NCBI RefSeq assembly: GCF_021462825.1
Contig: NZ_JAKEEB010000039.1
Location: 1-64,000 of the forward strand
DNA length: 64,000 nucleotides
Origin: Streptomyces glomeratus
Lineage (GTDB): Bacteria; Actinomycetota; Actinomycetes; Streptomycetales; Streptomycetaceae
Reading direction: 5' to 3'
Shown here: one piece after another, positions 8,668 to 15,658 of the stretch
Numbering within the stretch: position 1 is the first letter of the stretch
Layout of the letters: every line of letters starts with the position of its first letter
Program-made: the position numbers and the translations under genes
Notes under the pieces: model-generated
Told to the model about the DNA's origin: nothing
What the model saw: only the letters and a program-made list of their open reading frames with translations
The model's database searches: none

Positions 8668-8813
8668 AGCATCACAAGAAATGGACACACTGTGCAAGCA
8701 CCGCATAACACCGTGTTGAGGGAGAGTTGGGGCACAAGACACAGGAGAGCCCCCCACCGTTCCGGTGGAGAGCTCCGTGAGGGGTGTCGCGCGGAATCCG
8801 TGCCCGCTGTCGC

Positions 8814-9107
8814 TCAGATTTCGTAGTCGGCGATCACCCAAGTGGCGAACTCGCGCCACAGCGCGACACCCGCCTGGTGCGCCGGGTGCTCGAGGTAGCG
8901 CCGCAGCGCGTCCGTGTCATCGACCGCCGAGTTGATCGCGAAGTCGTAGGCGATGGGCCGATCGGTGATGTTCCAGGCGCACTCCCAGAAGCGCAGCTCG
9001 TCGATCTGGTCGCCGAGGGCCTCGAAGGCGCGCACCCCGTCCACCACGCGCGGGTCGTCGCGCCGGACACCCTCGTTGAGCTTGAAGAGGACCAGGTGGC
9101 GGATCAC
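8814..9107 (-). CDS. Dabb (stress-responsive alpha/beta-barrel) family protein
   Basis: The 97-aa protein begins with GTG after GGGAG. The sequence IRHLVLFKLNEGVRRDDP, the central YDFAINSAVDDTDALRRYLEHPAHQ and the end WVIADYEI are typical of the Dabb ferredoxin-like fold, a small dimeric barrel found in stress proteins and some cyclases. Function here is unknown. The gene is followed on the same strand by sigF, with 146 bases between. Confidence 0.85.
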   Translation of the reverse strand: MIRHLVLFKLNEGVRRDDPRVVDGVRAFEALGDQIDELRFWECAWNITDRPIAYDFAINSAVDDTDALRRYLEHPAHQAGVALWREFATWVIADYEI

Positions 9108-9153
9108 GGGCGCTCCCAGGGGTGTGACGGTGGCCGCCCGGCCCGGGGGAACG

Positions 9154-9330
9154 TCACTTGGCTCCGTCGGCGATCCATGTCATGAAGTGGCCGATGGCCT
9201 TGGCGGCACTGGAGATGCCCTCGAACCCTATCTGGACGTAGCCCGCGGCCTTGGCGGGGTCGGTGATGATCACGTAGAGCACGAAGACCACGAGCGCGTA
9301 CAGCGCGACCTTCTTTCCCTGCACCGCCAC
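9154..9330 (-). CDS. Small membrane protein, unknown function
   Basis: The 58-aa product starts at GTG (VAVQGKKVALYALVVFVLY) after GGGGGAGG with ideal spacing; longer upstream frames lack this. It has one hydrophobic helix (residues 8-22) followed by an amphipathic tail (YVQIGFEGISSAAKAIGHFM). No family is recognised. It is transcribed in the same direction as the Dabb gene (46 bases downstream), so the two may be co-transcribed. Confidence 0.6.
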   Translation of the reverse strand: MAVQGKKVALYALVVFVLYVIITDPAKAAGYVQIGFEGISSAAKAIGHFMTWIADGAK

Positions 9331-9460
9331 CGCGGCCTCCCCCGTCTGCTGCGCCTCGCAGGCCCGTTCGCCGGCGGTGAGTGTATCTCGGCCGGGTGTT
9401 CGCATCCCGCAAAAGATCACGAATGCACCAGGTCCTCACCCGACCCTTTCCCGGACGCAC

Positions 9461-9490
9461 GAAGGGCCCCGTCTGTCGACGGGACCCTTC
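9461..9490 (-). terminator. Terminator after tRNA-Ser(CGA)
   Basis: An inverted repeat GAAGGGCCCCGTC / GACGGGACCCTTC (one mismatch) lies just past the tRNA 3' end on its strand. Confidence 0.7.
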
Positions 9491-9495
9491 TCGAG

Positions 9496-9580
9496 CGGTA
9501 GCGGAGGGATTTGAACCCTCGGTGACTTGCGCCACACTCGCTTTCGAGGCGAGCTCCTTCGGCCGCTCGGACACGCTACC
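9496..9580 (-). tRNA. tRNA-Ser, anticodon CGA
   Basis: The 85-nt class II tRNA has acceptor strands GGTAGCG / CGCTACC, anticodon stem CTCGC / GCGAG around loop CTCGAAA (anticodon CGA), a long variable arm and a T arm GAGGGTTCAAATCCCTC. CCA is not encoded. Confidence 0.95.
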
Positions 9581-9650
9581 GAGGGAGACCCTACCCCAAG
9601 GTGGGCCGTGGTCCGAAATCCATATTCGGCGTTCGCCCGGGCCGGGGTCC

Positions 9651-10136
9651 TCAGCGGGCCCGGAAGAAATCCGTGAGGAGCCGGGCGCACCGGTCGGAGA
9701 GCACGCCGCCGACGACCTCGGGGCGATGGTTGAGGCGCCGGTCGCGCACCAGGTCCCACAGCGACCCGGCCGCGCCGGCCTTGTCGTCGCGCGCGCCGTA
9801 GACCAGCCGGTCCACCCGGGACTGCTGCACCGCGCCCGCGCACATCGTGCAGGGCTCCAGCGTGACGACGAGCGTGCAGCCGGACAGCCGCCACTCGCCG
9901 AGCGCGCTCGCGGCCCGGCGGAGCGCGAGGATCTCCGCGTGGGCCGTCGGATCGCCCGTCGCCTCGCGTTCGTTGTGACCGGTGGCCAGCACCGAGCCGT
10001 CCGCCGACAGCACAACGGCGCCGACGGGCACGTCACCGCCCTCGACGGCCTTGCCGGCCTCGTCCAGGGCGAGACGCATCGCGGCCCGCCACCGGTCGCG
10101 CACCGGATCGGGGGCCGGCGTCCCGTCCTCGGTCAC
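9651..10136 (-). CDS. tadA: tRNA adenosine(34) deaminase TadA
   Basis: The 161-aa zinc deaminase converts A34 to inosine in tRNA-Arg(ACG). Catalytic motifs are visible: TAHAEILAL (zinc His and proton-shuttle Glu) and EPCTMCAGA (the two zinc cysteines). The GTG start follows AGGAGC, which overlaps the stop of the upstream gene, so the pair is probably translationally coupled. The N-terminal 15 residues before DRWRAAMRLALDEAG are less conserved. Some residues usual in bacterial TadA (LVYGARDDKAGAAGSLWDL) confirm the family against free cytidine deaminases. Confidence 0.94.
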   Translation of the reverse strand: MTEDGTPAPDPVRDRWRAAMRLALDEAGKAVEGGDVPVGAVVLSADGSVLATGHNEREATGDPTAHAEILALRRAASALGEWRLSGCTLVVTLEPCTMCAGAVQQSRVDRLVYGARDDKAGAAGSLWDLVRDRRLNHRPEVVGGVLSDRCARLLTDFFRAR

Positions 10137-10145
10137 CCGGAGCTC

Positions 10146-10673
10146 CTAGCGGACGGTCTCCAGGACCTCCGAGGCGCCCAGGGCCTCGGCGATCGAGCTG
10201 AGCGCGTCGTCGGCGTCCAGGGCGCGCAGCTCCTTCTCGCCGACGCCGAGGTCGTCGAGGATCTCGCTGTCGCCCACGGGTCCGTGCGGCACGGCGGTGT
10301 CCGAACCCGTCGCGTCATCGTCGTCCTCGGGCTCACCGTCCTCCGTGCCGTCGAGGTCGAGGGAGTCCAGGTCGGCGCCGTCGTCGCCGGGCTCCCTTCC
10401 GAGCAGTTCGTCGGTGAGCAGGATCTCGCCGTACGAGCTGCGGGCGGCGGCCGAGGCGTCCGAAACGTAGATACGAGGGTCCTCCTCGCCGTCCACGCGG
10501 ACGACGCCGAACCACGCGTCCTCCTGCTCGATGAGTACGAGCACCGTGTCCTCGTCGACCGAGGCGTCGCGGGCCAGGTCGGTCAGATCCGACAGGGTCT
10601 CCACATCGTCGAGCTCTGTGTCGCTCGCTTCCCACCCGTCTTCGGTGCGCGCGAGCAGTGCGGCGAAGTACAC
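10146..10673 (-). CDS. tRNA adenosine deaminase-associated protein
   Basis: The 175-aa acidic protein belongs to the actinobacterial family that always sits next to tadA (VYFAALLARTEDGWEAS, ELDDVETLSDLTDLARD). A GTG start after GGGAG is chosen; an ATG seven codons upstream is possible but has a poorer ribosome site. The middle (residues about 85-125) is very rich in Asp/Glu and probably disordered; the ends are more ordered. It overlaps the ribosome site of tadA downstream. Its biochemical role is not established. Confidence 0.8.
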   Translation of the reverse strand: MYFAALLARTEDGWEASDTELDDVETLSDLTDLARDASVDEDTVLVLIEQEDAWFGVVRVDGEEDPRIYVSDASAAARSSYGEILLTDELLGREPGDDGADLDSLDLDGTEDGEPEDDDDATGSDTAVPHGPVGDSEILDDLGVGEKELRALDADDALSSIAEALGASEVLETVR

Positions 10674-10960
10674 CGTGACTCTCCCACTGGTCATAGGCGT
10701 GCCGGTTGGGGGTCCCCCCGGCGGAGGTTCTGGGCGGGGAGCGTTTTCTCCGAGCCCCACCCACTCGGAATCGTGGCAGAAACAAGGCGTTCAGGGGACG
10801 TCTTCGGCTCCCTGTGTCTGGCCGTTTCGATCGAGGATGCTCCGATCGAACACCCCGGTCGAAGCGGTCCACTCACCAGCGCACTCATTGCCGCCACCAG
10901 CGGATCGTACGCGGCCGGGGCCGTTGTGGCCGCACGGCCACCCCCGAGGCGGCCGCGTCG

Positions 10961-11146
10961 CTACCAGCGGAAGGTGCGCATGCGCATGACGTGACGCAGG
11001 CGCGCGGCCTTGGCACGGCGGGGCTGGACGCGGTCACGCAGCTCCCGGGCCTCCGCGAGTTCGCGCAGGAACCGGGACCGGCGCCGCCTGCGCTCGGCGT
11101 CCGTGTCCTGCGTTTCGGGCTCCTCCTGGGATTCCCCGTCGGGCAT
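10961..11146 (-). CDS. Small basic protein, unknown function
   Basis: The 61-aa product (MPDGESQEEPETQDTD...) starts after GGGGGTGG. It has an acidic N-terminus and a highly basic C-terminal helix region rich in Arg (AERRRRRSRFLRELAEAREL, ending RHVMRMRTFRW). Codon bias is strongly Streptomyces-like. The gene is divergent from upp, 157 bases away. I recall similar short Arg-rich proteins beside upp in other streptomycetes. Nucleic-acid binding is possible but only inferred from charge. Confidence 0.6.
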   Translation of the reverse strand: MPDGESQEEPETQDTDAERRRRRSRFLRELAEARELRDRVQPRRAKAARLRHVMRMRTFRW

Positions 11147-11303
11147 AGGCACACCACCCCCGTTCCGTCCCTCCCACTTTCCCCCTGATGGGGGGTTCGA
11201 TGCCAGGGTGCGAGCGGTCCGCCGACGAGCCGCCGGCCGGGTGGCGGCGGTGCGGCGGTACGGCCGGGCGGCGGTCGCGGAAAGCCCGGTTACTGTTAGG
11301 GAC

Positions 11304-11939
11304 ATGCGTCTCCACGTCGTCGACCACCCCCTGGTCGCCCACAAGCTCACCACGTTGCGCGACCGCCGCACCGACTCCGCGACCTTCCGTCGGCTCGCCG
11401 ACGAGCTCGTCACCCTGCTCGCCTACGAGGCCACGCGGGATGTGCGCACCGAGCAGATCGACGTCGAGACCCCGGTCGCCGCCACCACCGGCGTCAAGCT
11501 CTCCCGTCCCCGCCCGCTGGTCGTGCCGATCCTGCGGGCCGGCCTCGGCATGCTCGACGGCATGGTCCGGCTGCTGCCGACCGCCGAGGTGGGCTTCCTG
11601 GGCATGATCCGCAACGAGGAGACGCTCCAGGCCTCCACGTATGCGACGCGCATGCCGGAGGACCTGTCGGGGCGCCAGGTGTACGTCCTGGACCCGATGC
11701 TCGCGACCGGCGGCACGCTCGTCGCGGCGATCCAGGAGCTGATCAGGCGCGGGGCGCGCGATGTGACGGCCGTGGTGCTGCTCGCCGCCCCGGAGGGCGT
11801 CGAGGTGATGGAGCGCGAACTGGCGGGCACACCGGTCACGGTGGTCACGGCCGCCGTCGACGACCATCTCAACGAGCACGGCTACATCGTGCCGGGCCTC
11901 GGAGACGCGGGCGACCGGCTGTACGGGGCAGCGGAGTAG
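11304..11939 (+). CDS. upp: Uracil phosphoribosyltransferase
   Basis: The 211-aa enzyme makes UMP from uracil and PRPP (pyrimidine salvage). The family signature is clear: MRLHVVDHPLVAHKLTTLRD at the start, the PRPP-binding loop VLDPMLATGGTL, and the uracil-binding end NEHGYIVPGLGDAGDR. Upstream, TTACTGTTAGGGAC gives a weak ribosome site and the leader is probably short. The gene is monocistronic here. Confidence 0.96.
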   Translation: MRLHVVDHPLVAHKLTTLRDRRTDSATFRRLADELVTLLAYEATRDVRTEQIDVETPVAATTGVKLSRPRPLVVPILRAGLGMLDGMVRLLPTAEVGFLGMIRNEETLQASTYATRMPEDLSGRQVYVLDPMLATGGTLVAAIQELIRRGARDVTAVVLLAAPEGVEVMERELAGTPVTVVTAAVDDHLNEHGYIVPGLGDAGDRLYGAAE

Positions 11940-12070
11940 ACGGCGCACGCCGGGCGGGGGTCGCCGATGGCGGCCGCGCCCGGTGACTTCCGTTCGCGTG
12001 GTGACGGGCATATCCGGTGCGGTGTACGTCCCGCCGCGGTGCTCGGTCCCCGGCCGCCGCGGCCGGCCGC

Positions 12071-12712
12071 TCAGCAGCTCTTCTTGGCGTTCTTGCCCGG
12101 GGACGGCGACGGGGCGGTCAGTGACGCCAGGGCCTTGTCCGCGTCCGGCTTGGCCGTCAGGGACTTGAAGCCGTCGCCCAGAATGAGGTCGACGGCCGTA
12201 CCCGTGCGGGCGTCGGTACGGCGCTCGGCGTCCGCGAGCTGTGTGCCGAGCACCGGCAGCGCGGTGTCCAGGGCGGCCTTGGGGCCGAGCAGCACCCCGG
12301 TGCCCTTGACCTTCTTGTCGTAGTCCTGGCTTGCGTTGCCCACCGTGCCGATGCGGAAGCCGCGCTTCTTCAGCTCGTCCGCGGTCTCCTTCGCGAGGCC
12401 GGTGCGCGCCGTGGCGTTGAAAACGTTGACGGTGATCTGGCCCGGCTCGGGCAGGGCGCTGGCGGCCGTCGTGGGTGACGCGCTCTGCTTGATGGCGCAG
12501 CCCGTCTTCGAGCCGGCCGCCAACGTCCTGCCGCCGCCGGTGAAGACATCGATGAGCTGCAACGTCCCCCAGCCGATCAGGCCGACGGCGGCGACCGACG
12601 CGACGACGGCGAACACGAGCCTGCCGCGGCGTCGGGGCCGGCGCATCCTCGGATACTTGTCCCCCGTGATTCGGTACTGGCCGCCCATGCCTGGGGGAGT
12701 CAGCATGCTCAT
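12071..12712 (-). CDS. Membrane-anchored LytR_C-domain protein
   Basis: The 213-aa protein has a short basic cytoplasmic segment (RMRRPRRRGR), one transmembrane helix (residues about 32-50, LVFAVVASVAAVGLIGWGTL), a linker, and an extracytoplasmic LytR_C domain (ITVNVFNATARTGLAKETADELKKRG split, IGTVGNASQDYDKKV, VDLILGDGFKSL). LytR_C domains occur with LytR-CpsA-Psr wall-polymer ligases, but no LCP catalytic domain is present, so the role is probably accessory. A second ATG two codons in is equally plausible. Confidence 0.82.
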   Translation of the reverse strand: MSMLTPPGMGGQYRITGDKYPRMRRPRRRGRLVFAVVASVAAVGLIGWGTLQLIDVFTGGGRTLAAGSKTGCAIKQSASPTTAASALPEPGQITVNVFNATARTGLAKETADELKKRGFRIGTVGNASQDYDKKVKGTGVLLGPKAALDTALPVLGTQLADAERRTDARTGTAVDLILGDGFKSLTAKPDADKALASLTAPSPSPGKNAKKSC

Positions 12713-12848
12713 GGGCGCAGCGTAGTGCTCCCGGGCGGCAATGCCTACTAGATGATCATTGGACATCCCGGTCCAACCCGAACGGGTCACGGGAGGGGCG
12801 CGCCGCGTGAGCCGGAGCCCTCCGCACCAGGCGGGCGGGCTGCGGACA

Positions 12849-13145
12849 TCAGCCGAGTTCGAGCACTCTCGCGTGCAGCACCTGCCGCTGTTGCAGCGCC
12901 GCGCGCACCGCGCGGTGGAGGCCGTCCTCCAGGTAGAGGTCGCCCTGCCACTTCACGACGTGCGCGAAGAGGTCGCCGTAGAAGGTCGAGTCCTCGGCGA
13001 GGAGAGTCTCCAGATCGAGCTGCTGCTTGGTCGTCACGAGCTGATCGAGGCGGACCGGGCGCGGCGCGACGTCCGCCCACTGCCGGGTGCTTTCCCGGCC
13101 GTGGTCGGGGTACGGCCGGCCGTTTCCGATGCGCTTGAAGATCAC
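12849..13145 (-). CDS. Conserved hypothetical protein with a ParB-like C-terminal motif
   Basis: The 98-aa product begins at GTG (VIFKRIGNGRPYPDHGRE). Residues 30-90 resemble a minimal ParB/sulfiredoxin-type fold: VRLDQLVTTKQQLDLETL followed by GDLYLEDGLHRAVRAALQQ, where DGLHR parallels the ParB DGxHR nucleotide site. Database entries sometimes label this family VapB antitoxin; no toxin gene is adjacent, so I do not adopt that. It is followed on the same strand by the LytR_C gene after 136 bases. Confidence 0.7.
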   Translation of the reverse strand: MIFKRIGNGRPYPDHGRESTRQWADVAPRPVRLDQLVTTKQQLDLETLLAEDSTFYGDLFAHVVKWQGDLYLEDGLHRAVRAALQQRQVLHARVLELG

Positions 13146-13306
13146 ACGGAAAGCCTACCGGGCCAGACGTTCCGGGCGCAGCCATGGCGACGGAGTGCGA
13201 CGCGGGAAATGACGCAGTAAACAGGTGCAAAACGGAAGCAGGGCTCGCGAGGAGCGACCGCCGGCCGGTGCACGGGACCATCGCGTCCGAGCCCCAGTGG
13301 AGTGCT

Positions 13307-13330
13307 CCAGGGCCTCTTCGGAGGCCCTGG
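13307..13330. terminator. Hairpin with UUCG tetraloop
   Basis: CCAGGGCCTC and GAGGCCCTGG pair perfectly around TTCG. No T-run follows. It lies between two minus-strand genes (13145 and 13424) and is likely a rho-independent terminator of the kind common in Streptomyces. The rest of 13146-13423 shows no gene. Confidence 0.65.
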
Positions 13331-13423
13331 AACAGCCTTCGGTCACGCATCGCGGGGTCGGCCCCGGAGCACCGCGCGGTGGCGCGGAGAGGGGCGGCCG
13401 CCCGGTGGGGCGGCCGCCGTGCG

Positions 13424-13570
13424 CTACTCGGGGTCACCCTCCCGGGTGCGGGCGGGCGGGGGTTCCTCCCCGGGTTCGGCTTCGGGTTCGGATTTCGGTC
13501 GCTGTTTCGTGCTGCGGAGGGCCTCGGCCCGCAGCAGGGCGATGAGGGCCGCGTACGGATCTCTGGGCAT
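13424..13570 (-). CDS. Short conserved-looking protein, unknown function
   Basis: The 48-aa product (MPRDPYAALIALLRAEALRS...) starts after GAGGA with 7-base spacing. Its first half is a predicted amphipathic helix and the second half is Pro/Glu-rich. It resembles short streptomycete proteins found downstream of membrane-protein genes, but no family is recognised. It lies 70 bases downstream of the next gene on the same strand. Confidence 0.45.
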   Translation of the reverse strand: MPRDPYAALIALLRAEALRSTKQRPKSEPEAEPGEEPPPARTREGDPE

Positions 13571-13640
13571 GACGTCGTCCTCGCGTTGCTGAGGTTGCCG
13601 GCCTTGGCGGCGGCGGGTGATGGTCCGGAGGCGGGACCGG

Positions 13641-13991
13641 TCAGCAGCGCAGGACGACGGTGCGCAGGGCGGACAGGGCGGGGAACAGGGGTGCGCTTGC
13701 GGGCGACGGGGCCGGGCCCGGCGGTTGGGACGGTCCGCCGGTCCCCCGTGGCACCGGCCGCAGCGGCGCCGGGGCACGGGGGCCCTGGGCGCTGGCCGGC
13801 CGCAGCGTCGCGACGAGCTCCTCGTGATCCGCGTCGCAGACCTGAACCGCGGACACCTCGTCGTTTTCGGCCGTCACGGCCTCGGCGTGCGCACCGACCG
13901 CGAGCAGCGCGAGGAGCACCAGGAGCACCCGCAGCCAGACACACCGACGAGCGGTGCGAGGGGGGTGCGGGGTGGTGCTCACAGGGGTCAT
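13641..13991 (-). CDS. Small exported or membrane-anchored protein, unknown function
   Basis: The 116-aa product has a basic N-terminus (RTARRCVWLR) and a hydrophobic segment (VLLVLLALLAVGAHAEA) that reads as a signal peptide with an A-H-A cleavage site. The remainder is Pro/Ala-rich with Cys near the N-terminus of the mature part and at the C-terminus (VVLRC), which could form a disulfide. No family is recognised. Confidence is limited because Pro/Ala-rich frames arise easily in this DNA. Confidence 0.5.
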   Translation of the reverse strand: MTPVSTTPHPPRTARRCVWLRVLLVLLALLAVGAHAEAVTAENDEVSAVQVCDADHEELVATLRPASAQGPRAPAPLRPVPRGTGGPSQPPGPAPSPASAPLFPALSALRTVVLRC

Positions 13992-14076
13992 CTGCCCGTC
14001 GACACGGCGCCGTTCATCGCATCGGCCGCGAGAATCGCCCGCTCGAGTGATGTGCGCGGTGTGCGGTTGACGTGGG

Positions 14077-14751
14077 TCACACGGTGCGCGGGATCCGCTC
14101 GGCGCGGCCGCGGATCCGGAACGCCGTGATCAGCTCGACGACACCGACCACGACCAGCCACCAGCCGGCGACCAGCACCAGAACGGCGATCGACTTGAAC
14201 GGCGAGACGATCAGCACGATCCCGGCGACGAAGGTGACGATGCCGAGGAAGATCTGCCAGCCGCGCGCGGGCACCGAGGGGTCGTGTGCGGCCGCCACGG
14301 TCTGGGCGATTCCGCGGAACAGCCAGCCGATCCCGATCCACAGCGCGAGCAGCAGGATCGACTCCAGGGGGCCCCGGAAGCAGAACAGTCCCAGCACGAT
14401 CGACAGGGCGCCGCTGAGGAACCCGAGGACCCGCAGCGAGGTGGCCCGGTGGGTGCCGAAGGCGGACGCCACCTGGAGCATGCCGCTGGCGATGAGGTAG
14501 ATCCCGAACAGGACCCCCGCGGCGAGCAGGGACGGGCCCGGCCAGACCAGCACCAGGATCCCGAGGATCAGGGACGCGACCCCGGTGACCAGGACGGCCT
14601 GCCAAGCGGTGCGGGAGAGCAGGTGCAGAAGGCCCTCGACGGGTGGCTCCAGGCCGTCGGAGGGCCTCGGCGCGTGCGGATCGCGCGAGGCGTGGACGTG
14701 GCGGTCGTCGTACTCGGATCCCCACGGGGAACCGCTCGGTGCGTCGGTCAT
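14077..14751 (-). CDS. HdeD-like (DUF308) six-helix membrane protein
   Basis: The 224-aa protein has a polar N-terminal 45 residues and about six transmembrane helices in three DUF308 repeats (GVASLILGILVLVWPGPSLL, GALSIVLGLFCFRGPLE, GIVTFVAGIVLIVSPF). Each repeat has the G(I/A)xxxxxG...WP/SP pattern of the HdeD family, which in E. coli is linked to acid resistance; the role in Streptomyces is unknown. The gene is monocistronic on the minus strand. Confidence 0.85.
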   Translation of the reverse strand: MTDAPSGSPWGSEYDDRHVHASRDPHAPRPSDGLEPPVEGLLHLLSRTAWQAVLVTGVASLILGILVLVWPGPSLLAAGVLFGIYLIASGMLQVASAFGTHRATSLRVLGFLSGALSIVLGLFCFRGPLESILLLALWIGIGWLFRGIAQTVAAAHDPSVPARGWQIFLGIVTFVAGIVLIVSPFKSIAVLVLVAGWWLVVVGVVELITAFRIRGRAERIPRTV

Positions 14752-14794
14752 GGTCCATGCTTGGACCGGTCACGGACGACCCGCCACCGGGGCG

Positions 14795-14965
14795 GTCCGA
14801 TCGACTGACCGGCGCGCACGGACCGGCGACTGCGTACCGGCCGTGAGTACGGGGGTTGCGGTGGGCGGCGACTGCGTGCGTTGCGGCCGGGCGACCGTGT
14901 GCGCGACGGCCGGCGGTTGCGTGCCGGGTGCCGGCGGTCGCGTGCGCGCCGGCCGGCGGTTACGT
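14795..14965. repeat. Degenerate short direct repeats in an intergenic stretch
   Basis: Copies of GGCG(A/G)(C/T)TGCGT and CGGCGGTTGCGTGCC-like units recur about every 20-30 bases between the HdeD and HhH-GPD genes. No ORF is convincing here. Confidence 0.5.
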
Positions 14966-15562
14966 GCCCGCGGTCTTGGCCGCCTTGGCCGCCTTCGCCG
15001 CCGCCTTCATCTCCTGCTTGTGCGCGCGGACCTTCGCCAGCGAGTCGGGGCCGGTGATGTCGGCGACGGAACGGTGGGAGTCCGCCTCGCCGTACGGCCC
15101 CGCGGCCTCGCGCCAGCCCGGGGGCAGCACGCCCAGCTGCTTGCCGAGCAGTGCGAGGAAGATCTGCGCCTTCTGCTTGCCGAATCCGGGCAGCTCCTGG
15201 AGCCGCCTCAGCAGCTCCCGCCCGCTGTCGGCGTCCTTCCAGAGGGTCTCGGCGTCCCCGTCGTAGTGCTCGACGAGGTAGCGGCACAGCTGCTGGATGC
15301 GCCCCGCCATCGAGCCCGGGTAGCGGTGCACCGCGGGCTTCTCGGACAGCAGCGCGGCGAAGGCCTCCGGGTCGTACGCCGCGATCTCGTGCGCGTCGAG
15401 GTCGTCCGCACCGAGCCGCTGTGCGATGGTCCACGGCCCTTTGAACGCCCACTCCATCGGGATCTGCTGGTCCAGCAGCATCCCGGTCAGTGCGGCGAGC
15501 GGACTGCGCCCGAGGAGCGCGTCGGCCTCGGGGTCCTGGGCGAGGTGAAGCGTTGCATCCAT
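14960..15562 (-). CDS. HhH-GPD-type base-excision repair glycosylase-like protein
   Basis: The 200-aa protein resembles the actinobacterial HhH-GPD family (MDATLHLAQDPEADALLGR, LTGMLLDQQIPMEWAF, the helix-hairpin-helix LPGFGKQKAQIFLALLGKQ). A typical glycosylase has catalytic Asp about 20 residues after the hairpin and often an iron-sulphur loop; here no Cys cluster is present and the catalytic Asp is not certain. The C-terminus is a basic Lys/Ala tail (KAAAKAAKAAKTAGT), possibly DNA-binding. The enzyme substrate is not predictable. Confidence 0.8.
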   Translation of the reverse strand: MDATLHLAQDPEADALLGRSPLAALTGMLLDQQIPMEWAFKGPWTIAQRLGADDLDAHEIAAYDPEAFAALLSEKPAVHRYPGSMAGRIQQLCRYLVEHYDGDAETLWKDADSGRELLRRLQELPGFGKQKAQIFLALLGKQLGVLPPGWREAAGPYGEADSHRSVADITGPDSLAKVRAHKQEMKAAAKAAKAAKTAGT

Positions 15563-15622
15563 GTCCCGATGATCGCCCCGCCGTACGGTGTCCGCACCCT
15601 TCGCGTACGATCCCCTGGATAA

Positions 15623-15641
15623 TTAGGCAAGGCTTACCTAA
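15623..15641. promoter_or_regulatory. Iron box (DmdR-type operator)
   Basis: TTAGGCAAGGCTTACCTAA matches the 19-bp actinobacterial DtxR/DmdR consensus (TTAGGTTAGGCTAACCTAA) with conserved outer arms TTAGG/CCTAA. It lies 17 bp upstream of the acylase start, where a repressor would block transcription when iron is plentiful. Confidence 0.85.
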
Positions 15642-15658
15642 ATTCGAGGGGGACGCGG

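Noticed and set aside
8740..8813. Terminator between sigF and the Dabb gene
   Set aside because: Only a 6-bp stem with a short loop; not distinguishable from chance in this GC-rich DNA.
12849..13145. VapB antitoxin label for the 98-aa protein
   Set aside because: No VapC-like toxin adjacent and the C-terminus is more like a ParB DGxHR motif.
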